Source: Ferrimicrobium sp. (GTDB taxonomy: Bacteria > Actinomycetota > Acidimicrobiia > Acidimicrobiales > Acidimicrobiaceae). Taken from it: a DNA stretch of 10,865 bases. Below are positions 6,906-10,865 of the stretch, one piece after another. The notes under the pieces are model-generated. The model was not told where the DNA came from. It made no database searches and saw only the letters and a program-made list of their open reading frames with translations. The DNA is taken from contig DAHXNM010000062.1 in the NCBI GenBank assembly GCA_027365375.1, positions 1 to 10,865 of the forward strand. The letters run 5' to 3'. Every line of letters begins with the position of its first letter. The first letter of the stretch is position 1. Both the position numbers and the translations under genes were made by a program.

Positions 6906-7525
6906 ACCGAAGGAGATGCCGGCTTGTAACCGAAAGTGCATCGATCAGCCAGGTGCTGGCTCTCCCACTCACGGCTCAGTAGCGCATAATCTACCTCATC
7001 AGTTAGCTCTCCTTTGAAGAGTTCGTTCTCTTTGAGGTAGGCCTCTTGGCGCATTCCAAGTCGTTCTGCCAGCCGAAGTGAGCTTCGGTTACGGGCGTCG
7101 ATTCGTGCTACTATTCGCCGAACTCCAAGCTCATCGAAGGCGATATGTAGTACTCCGTGCGCGGCTTCGGTGGCCAATCCCTGTCCCGAATACTCAGGGT
7201 TGAGCACCCAACCGATCTCTCCGTTGCGGTCATTGATGCTCGTGAGTTGGAGACTAATGTCGCCGATTACCACAGAGGATGCGACGTGTTCGACGCCGAT
7301 AAGTAGGCCTTCGCCCTCACCGGAGAGTGAACGCGTCGCCCAGCGAGTCTCGAGTCGCTCTTCGATCTCGCCCCGCGTCATTGGCTCGGACGGAATGTAA
7401 CGACAGGTGGACTCCAGTGAGCGGTATGCATGGAGGTTGTGGAGGTCTCCTATTGTGAGACCTCGTAGCTTTAGCCGTTGGGTCTGGCGAGGCTGGGTGA
7501 GGTCTAGATGCACTAAGCCCAGCAT
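6902..7525 (-). CDS. GNAT family N-acetyltransferase (RimJ/RimL-like)
   Basis: This 207-residue acetyl-CoA-dependent acyltransferase belongs to the RimJ/RimL-type group, which acetylates protein N-termini, amino acids or small amines. The N-terminal motif T-Q-R-L-K-L-R-G-L (residues 15-23) opens the fold. Motif A lies at about 105-138 with the acetyl-CoA loop Y-S-G-Q-G-L-A (112-118), followed by N-R-S-S-L-R-L-A-E-R-L-G-M (146-158), typical of this group. No convincing Shine-Dalgarno precedes ATG 7525, and a GTG at 7513 is an alternative start that would still keep the domain whole. An inverted repeat (7524-7539) overlaps the start codon. The gene is convergent with the deacylase gene and overlaps it by 3 bases. 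Nothing ties it functionally to either neighbour. Confidence 0.88.
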   Translation of the reverse strand: MLGLVHLDLTQPRQTQRLKLRGLTIGDLHNLHAYRSLESTCRYIPSEPMTRGEIEERLETRWATRSLSGEGEGLLIGVEHVASSVVIGDISLQLTSINDRNGEIGWVLNPEYSGQGLATEAAHGVLHIAFDELGVRRIVARIDARNRSSLRLAERLGMRQEAYLKENELFKGELTDEVDYALLSREWESQHLADRCTFGYKPASPSV

Positions 7526-7539
7526 ACCGACTGCGGTAT
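7524..7539. repeat. Inverted repeat over the acetyltransferase start codon
   Basis: ATACCG-ACTG-CGGTAT is a perfect 6-bp dyad with a 4-base centre. It covers the first two bases read of the minus-strand ATG (7525, 7524) and the 14 bases just upstream of it. It could hide the start codon in an mRNA hairpin or bind a repressor. A dyad of this length can also arise by chance. Confidence 0.4.
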
Positions 7540-7718
7540 TGGAGCGAGCGGCCGCGGTCTCGAAGGCATTCCGCTCTTCAGCTGATATCGTCCGTAACTG
7601 GTCAATTGTACACTTGGACTGTTGTAGCGACGGTGACTGATCGTGGTCGACTTAGAGGTGTGGTTTAGATTCAACTCAAGCCATCCCACCCACCATCAAT
7701 AGACCTTCTCTAAATTGC
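7526..7718. other. Divergent intergenic region with no recognisable gene
   Basis: This stretch separates the minus-strand acetyltransferase gene from the promoter of the contractile-tail operon. I see no open frame with family resemblance, no tRNA-like cloverleaf and no convincing promoter for the acetyltransferase gene. The last 20 bases before the -35 hexamer are moderately A+T-rich. Confidence 0.5.
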
Positions 7719-7747
7719 TTGACACCCCCTTCATCTTGAGATATAAT
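7719..7747 (+). promoter_or_regulatory. Perfect consensus housekeeping-sigma promoter of the contractile-tail operon
   Basis: The -35 hexamer TTGACA is at 7719-7724 and the -10 hexamer TATAAT at 7742-7747, separated by exactly 17 bp. All 12 hexamer positions match the sigma70/SigA consensus and the spacing is optimal. Transcription should start near 7752-7755, about 230 nt before the sheath gene. A promoter this strong usually needs a repressor or a post-initiation control; the dyads just downstream are candidates. Confidence 0.88.
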
Positions 7748-7753
7748 TCACAA

Positions 7754-7982
7754 CTGCCGGGGTTTTCATTAAGGGGATCATCTCCTCTATAGGGGGTTAA
7801 TGCATCTAGGAGATCTTCTCCTTCTGATGGGTCTTCCGGCTTTTGGGTGGGTAATCGCATAGCTCCTCGCTAAGTGTGTGCTATCGGTGACCACGTGTGC
7901 TGTTGCCGATGACAATCTATCTCTCCCAAAGAGATGAATTGCCAAAGAGATATCTCTGCCATTAGAGAGGAGTTCTACTACT
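7754..7982 (+). promoter_or_regulatory. Long structured 5' leader of the contractile-tail operon
   Basis: This untranslated leader of about 230 nt contains several possible structures. GCCGG (7756-7760) can pair with CCGGC (7836-7840), which is followed by TTTT, and so enclose two similar small dyads: AGGGGA-TCA-TCTCCT (7772-7786) and AGGAGA-TCT-TCTCCT (7808-7822). Further on, ATCGG (7883-7887) can pair with CCGAT (7906-7910). A 12-position stem with one mismatch and one G-U pair lies at 7913-7941, and AGAGATATCTCT (7946-7957) is a perfect palindrome. The Shine-Dalgarno GAGGAG (7967-7972) is exactly complementary to CTCCTC at 7863-7868 and, with one more base, to CTCCTCT at 7782-7788. This fits attenuation, translational control or DNA operators; I recognise no known riboswitch class. 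Confidence 0.5.
7926..7951 (+). repeat. Direct repeat CCAAAGAGAT in the leader
   Basis: The 10-mer CCAAAGAGAT occurs at 7926-7935 and again at 7942-7951, start to start 16 bp. The first copy sits in the loop and right arm of the hairpin at 7913-7941. The second runs into the palindrome AGAGATATCTCT. Either copy can pair with the ATCTCT segments nearby, giving alternative leader structures. Confidence 0.55.
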
Positions 7983-9548
7983 ATGCCTACCTATACCGCC
8001 CCTGGGGTCTACGTTGAAGAGGTTCCATCCTCTCAAAAGAGCCTGAGTGCGGCTGCAACCGCTATAGCCGCCTTCGTTGGCTTTACCCAGGTTGCACCGA
8101 CTGACGATCCCTCCGATCCGGAGGGGACCAAGCCCCGTCTAGTAACCAGCTGGACCCAGTACGAAGAGCTCTACGGTGGCTTTGTCAACGGCTACATGCT
8201 CCCGCTCTCTGTCTATGGCTACTTCCAAAACGGAGGCTCGATCGCCTACATAGTTCGTATCCCCAACACCGAGCCCTCCACCGAGCCCTCGACGGTTGCA
8301 CTACCAGCCGCCGATCGTGCCCTTGGAACCCCAGTGACCATAGAGAGCATCGATCCTGGCTCTCCGATCTCGGTCGTGATTCGCTCCGCTGAATCTGACG
8401 ATGAGGGGCCCTCCCCCTTTGACCTTGACGTACTCTTGAACGGGACCCAGGTTGAGTCCTTTGACAACCTCACCCTCTCTCCCGGGGACCGCAACGTCGC
8501 AACCGTGGTCAATGCAACCTCAACAAAGGTCAAGATCAAGCTAGACCTCAAAGACGATGTCGACCTAGCGAACATGATCGAGGTCATGAAGCCAGGTACC
8601 TACCCACTCGTCGCCCCAGCTCCACTCCCAGTCCCGGTAACCGGTAAGAAGTTCACCGGCTCTGAGACCGCTCGTACCGGTATCAACGGCCTATCGATCG
8701 CCGATGAGGTGACCATGGTCATCGTCCCCGATCTAGTCACCGCAGCTACCCGCCCAGATGGTACCATCGACCTAGCCATGTGGAAGGCGGTTCAGACCGC
8801 ACTCATTGGTCACTGCGAACTCCAAGGGAACCGGATGGCGGTCCTTGATGCTCCCCCAGGCATGAGCGTACAACAGATCAAGGAGTGGCGCTCTGATGTA
8901 GCTATGTACGATTCAGCCTTCGCCACCCTCTACTACCCCTGGATCAAGGTCGAGAACCCAGCTGGCACCAACGGCCAAAGTGAGGTCTTTGTCCCTCCCT
9001 CTGGTCACGTCGCAGGTGTCTGGGCTCGTACCGATGACACCCGAGGGGTCTGGAAGGCACCAGCTAACGACACCATCCGAGGCTGCCTTGACATCGAGCG
9101 TCCAATCACCAAGAACGAGCAGTCACTCCTAAACCCGATCGGAATCAACTGTATCCGCCCCTTTGGCACCAGAGGGATCCGGATCTGGGGGGCTAGAACC
9201 CTCTCCTCCGATAGTGACTGGCGCTATGTCAACGTTCGACGCCTCTTTAACATGGTCGAGACCACCATCTTGGATGGAACCCAGTGGGCGGTCTTTGAAC
9301 CCAATGACGTCGGCCTCTGGGAGGGAGTAACCCGAACCCTGAACGCCTTCTTGGGTGGCCTCTGGCAAGATGGTGCCCTCTTTGGTGCCTCACCAGAGGA
9401 GGCCTTCTATGTCAAGTGTGACGCAGAGACCAACCCACCCGCCTCCATCGATGAGGGTCGCCTCGTCGTCGAGGTCGGTATCGCACCGGTAAAGCCCGCT
9501 GAGTTCGTCATCTTCCGTATTAGCCAACAAAAACAAGTAGCCAGCTAA
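7983..9548 (+). CDS. Contractile tail sheath protein (eCIS sheath, phage tail sheath family)
   Basis: This 521-residue structural protein stacks in rings around the inner tube and contracts to drive it through a target envelope. The opening (residues 1-36, with A-P-G-V-Y-V-E-E) is the classic sheath N-terminal arm. The conserved sheath core returns at about 225-325, including A-V-L-D-A-P-P-G (287-294), then P-P-S-G-H-V-A-G-V-W-A-R (338-349) and the C-terminal domain (about 380-518, with R-R-L-F-N-M-V-E and L-W-E-G-V). Residues about 95-220 form a less conserved inserted domain, probably on the outer surface, with a small T-E-P-S repeat at its start. GAGAGGAG (7965-7972) precedes ATG 7983. It is the first gene after the consensus promoter. 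The protein alone does not distinguish eCIS from a phage or tailocin; the gene order with a LysM adaptor favours eCIS. Confidence 0.95.
   Translation: MPTYTAPGVYVEEVPSSQKSLSAAATAIAAFVGFTQVAPTDDPSDPEGTKPRLVTSWTQYEELYGGFVNGYMLPLSVYGYFQNGGSIAYIVRIPNTEPSTEPSTVALPAADRALGTPVTIESIDPGSPISVVIRSAESDDEGPSPFDLDVLLNGTQVESFDNLTLSPGDRNVATVVNATSTKVKIKLDLKDDVDLANMIEVMKPGTYPLVAPAPLPVPVTGKKFTGSETARTGINGLSIADEVTMVIVPDLVTAATRPDGTIDLAMWKAVQTALIGHCELQGNRMAVLDAPPGMSVQQIKEWRSDVAMYDSAFATLYYPWIKVENPAGTNGQSEVFVPPSGHVAGVWARTDDTRGVWKAPANDTIRGCLDIERPITKNEQSLLNPIGINCIRPFGTRGIRIWGARTLSSDSDWRYVNVRRLFNMVETTILDGTQWAVFEPNDVGLWEGVTRTLNAFLGGLWQDGALFGASPEEAFYVKCDAETNPPASIDEGRLVVEVGIAPVKPAEFVIFRISQQKQVAS
8268..8291 (+). repeat. 12-bp tandem repeat inside the sheath gene
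   Basis: ACCGAGCCCTCC is followed directly by ACCGAGCCCTCG, encoding T-E-P-S twice. It lies at the junction between the conserved sheath N-terminal part and the variable insert. This looks like a small in-frame slippage duplication in a linker. Confidence 0.7.
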
Positions 9549-9573
9549 CCCAAAGGATTAGGAGAGTACCCCT

Positions 9574-10056
9574 ATGGCACAGTTCAACCTGTTAAAGAAC
9601 GACCCGTTAACGACTACCAACTTCTACATCGAGATCGATAGTGCATTTGTCACCAACGTCACCAGTGTCGATGGTCTAAACGTAGAGATCGAGGTCGCTG
9701 ACTTCAACGAGCGCACCCAGAAGGGTCAGCTCGTCCAACACAAGGTCATGAGCAAGCCGAAGTGGAATGGTGAACTCACCATGAAGCGGATCGCTCCTCT
9801 TGACTCTGCCAACGACGACATCTGGAAGTGGTTCAACGATCTTCGCACCAAGGGCATGACCGCCACCACCCGTACCAAGCCCCGTCGTCACGGCTCTGTA
9901 GTGATCTATGACTCCGCTCTCACCGAGACAGCACGTTGGAACTTCTACGACGCCTGGCCCTCCAAGATCGAGTTCGCCAGCCTAGAGGCCTCCGCCAACG
10001 ACGTCGCAGTAGAGACGATCACCCTCCAGTACGAGAAGCTCGAGCGAAAGAAGTAA
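9574..10056 (+). CDS. Tail tube protein (T4 gp19-like, eCIS inner tube)
   Basis: This 160-residue protein forms the stacked hexameric rings of the inner tube that the sheath propels. It has the T4 gp19-like/phage-tail family layout: T-N-F-Y-I-E-I-D near residues 15-22, the S-V-D-G-L segment (about 31-35), a central K-W-N-G-E-L-T-M-K-R strand pair (about 63-72), W-K-W-F-N-D-L-R (about 85-92), and the closing E-T-I-T-L-Q-Y-E strand near the C-terminus. Its length is usual for eCIS tube proteins. AGGAG (9560-9564) lies 9 bases before ATG 9574, and the gap to the sheath gene is 25 bases, so both are on one transcript. Only one tube gene is visible. Many eCIS loci carry two or three tube paralogues, so others may lie beyond the window. 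Confidence 0.94.
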   Translation: MAQFNLLKNDPLTTTNFYIEIDSAFVTNVTSVDGLNVEIEVADFNERTQKGQLVQHKVMSKPKWNGELTMKRIAPLDSANDDIWKWFNDLRTKGMTATTRTKPRRHGSVVIYDSALTETARWNFYDAWPSKIEFASLEASANDVAVETITLQYEKLERKK

Positions 10057-10064
10057 CACCACCA

Positions 10065-10163
10065 GTGAAGACCCAATACGAATTCCTCCTCCCCCGTGGC
10101 TACATCGATGAGGCTGGGGGAGTGGGTTTTGGGGTTGTGAGGTATTTAAAGCTATGGCGGTGA
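10065..10163 (+). pseudogene. 32-codon fragment resembling the N-terminus of an eCIS tail-assembly protein
   Basis: From GTG 10065 the frame reads V-K-T-Q-Y-E-F-L-L-P-R-G-Y-I-D-E and then soon stops at TGA 10161. The pattern F-x-L-P-R-G-Y-x-D strongly recalls the start of the conserved tail-assembly protein (well over 100 residues in what I remember) found between tube and LysM-adaptor genes in actinobacterial eCIS loci. A further G-V-V-R fits the following G-V-M-R of that family before similarity is lost. No continuation appears in the other frames. No good ribosome binding site is seen. The fragment therefore looks like a truncated or decayed gene in its expected place; a chance or functional small ORF cannot be excluded. 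The family match is from memory. Confidence 0.5.
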
Positions 10164-10188
10164 GGTTATCAATGACACCCCCCAGCCT
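10111..10188. repeat. Perfect 10-bp inverted repeat bounding 78 bp
   Basis: AGGCTGGGGG (10111-10120) is the exact reverse complement of CCCCCAGCCT (10179-10188), with 58 bases between. The left arm begins inside the tail-assembly fragment just where its family similarity begins to fade; the right arm ends 7 bases before the AAGGAGAG ribosome binding site (10196-10203) of the next gene. It could be a long-loop mRNA hairpin between tube and adaptor genes, or the ends of a small inserted element; no target-site duplication is evident. Confidence 0.55.
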
Positions 10189-10211
10189 GATCACGAAGGA
10201 GAGTTACGCCA

Positions 10212-10865
10212 ATGAGCCCCTCTGACTCGAAGGCTTTTCTTCAGACCGAGGGCAAGGAACGGATACCTTGCCTTTTCAACCCTGCTGAGCTCCTTCTGCA
10301 GCTGCGTAATAATTGGAGTGGCGATCCGATGCCGGGTGGGGTGACTCCGACGCTTCGTTACACCGGATCGGGGACTGGCATCCTGCGCTTGACTCTCTTT
10401 TTCGACACCACGGATACGGGATCTGCTGTGACTAGCTACACCTCTAAGCTCGTTGGGCTACTTGAGGTCGACTCTAAGCTGCCTGGCACCACCGCGAGTA
10501 CGAACAATGCGCGGCCGCAGTGGGTCGTCTTCAACTGGGGAGATTTCCACTCATTCAAGGCAGTGGTTGCCTCAGTGGATCTGGCGTTTGAGTACTTCTC
10601 GTCTACAGGTACGCCGCTAAGGGCTAGGGCAGCGCTTGTCCTCGCACAGTATGAGGAGGATATGGCCTTTGGGCCGCAAAATCCGACCTCCGGAACACCC
10701 AGACCTCACCGAGTTCACCGAGTCCAACCTGGCGAGACTCTCGACAGAATCGCTGCGGCACATCTAGGGGATGCCACCAGCTGGCGAGTGATTGCGCAGG
10801 CAAACGGAATAGAGGATCCGCTCGCGGTAAAGCCCGGCACTCTGCTCGCGATTCCGGAGCGTTCT
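10212..10865 (+). CDS. LysM-containing tube/baseplate adaptor of the contractile injection system (partial, open at the window end)
   Basis: The reading frame is open for 218 codons to the last base. Residues about 5-150 match the layout of the N-terminal domain of eCIS tube-associated proteins (Afp7/Pvc7-like, T4 gp53-related), including F-N-P-A-E (22-26), L-R-L-T-L-F-F-D-T (58-66), P-Q-W-V-V-F-N-W-G (102-110), F-E-Y-F (126-129) and R-A-R-A (137-140). A LysM fold follows at about 166-215, with H-R-V-Q-P-G-E-T-L (169-177), W-R-V-I-A-Q-A-N-G-I (191-200) and K-P-G-T-L-L-A-I-P (207-215). In T4 the related gp53 ties the tube and baseplate together, and the LysM part is structural rather than cell-wall degrading. 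AAGGAGAG (10196-10203) lies 8 bases before ATG 10212. The C-terminus is not visible; it could end soon after the LysM domain. Confidence 0.9.
   Translation, partial: MSPSDSKAFLQTEGKERIPCLFNPAELLLQLRNNWSGDPMPGGVTPTLRYTGSGTGILRLTLFFDTTDTGSAVTSYTSKLVGLLEVDSKLPGTTASTNNARPQWVVFNWGDFHSFKAVVASVDLAFEYFSSTGTPLRARAALVLAQYEEDMAFGPQNPTSGTPRPHRVHRVQPGETLDRIAAAHLGDATSWRVIAQANGIEDPLAVKPGTLLAIPERS

Noticed and set aside
7640..7690. T-loop-like GGTTTAGATTCAACTC resembling a tRNA end
   Set aside because: No acceptor stem, anticodon arm or D-arm could be paired around it.
9936..10064. Upstream extension of the tail-assembly fragment's frame inside the tube gene
   Set aside because: It is a shadow of the tube gene in another frame, Arg-rich and without family resemblance; only the part from 10065 looks meaningful.

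Overview
The window looks like chromosomal DNA from a mid-GC actinobacterium-like organism. The protein style, the U-tract-less hairpins and the actinobacterial flavour of the injection-system genes suggest an acidophilic Acidimicrobiia relative such as Ferrimicrobium or Acidithrix. That assignment is inference from memory; no marker gene is present. Two blocks of unrelated function are separated by a convergent acetyltransferase gene and a 457-bp intergenic region.

Block 1 (1-6905) concerns peptide uptake and breakdown. Two tandem genes (176-1999 and 2184-4037) encode large lipoprotein solute-binding proteins of the peptide ABC-transporter family (SBP_bac_5). Their upstream regions and signal-peptide codons are almost identical (1-249 and 2010-2257), while the mature proteins have diverged widely. 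A 14-bp hairpin follows the second gene. Then come an Ntn-hydrolase asparaginase/isoaspartyl peptidase (4142-5047), a compound hairpin, an M55 zinc D-aminopeptidase of the DppA type (5142-5969), and an aspartoacylase/succinylglutamate-desuccinylase-type zinc deacylase (5973-6905). Catalytic or metal-binding residues can be located in all three enzymes. Together they look like a route for importing and dismantling unusual peptides (isoaspartyl, D-amino-acid or N-acylated). No permease or ATPase gene lies in the window.

A RimJ/RimL-like GNAT acetyltransferase (7525-6902, minus strand) converges on the deacylase; their stop codons share the tetranucleotide CTAG.

Block 2 (7719-10865) is the start of an operon for a contractile phage-tail-like particle, most likely an extracellular contractile injection system (eCIS). 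It begins with a perfect consensus promoter, TTGACA-N17-TATAAT, and a leader of about 230 nt containing several dyads and tracts complementary to the ribosome binding site. Sheath (7983-9548) and tube (9574-10056) genes follow. Next is a 32-codon fragment that resembles the N-terminus of an eCIS tail-assembly protein, overlapped by a 10-bp inverted repeat. Last is the start of a LysM-bearing tube/baseplate adaptor (10212 to the window end, open). No capsid, terminase or integrase gene is visible, but the operon continues beyond the window.
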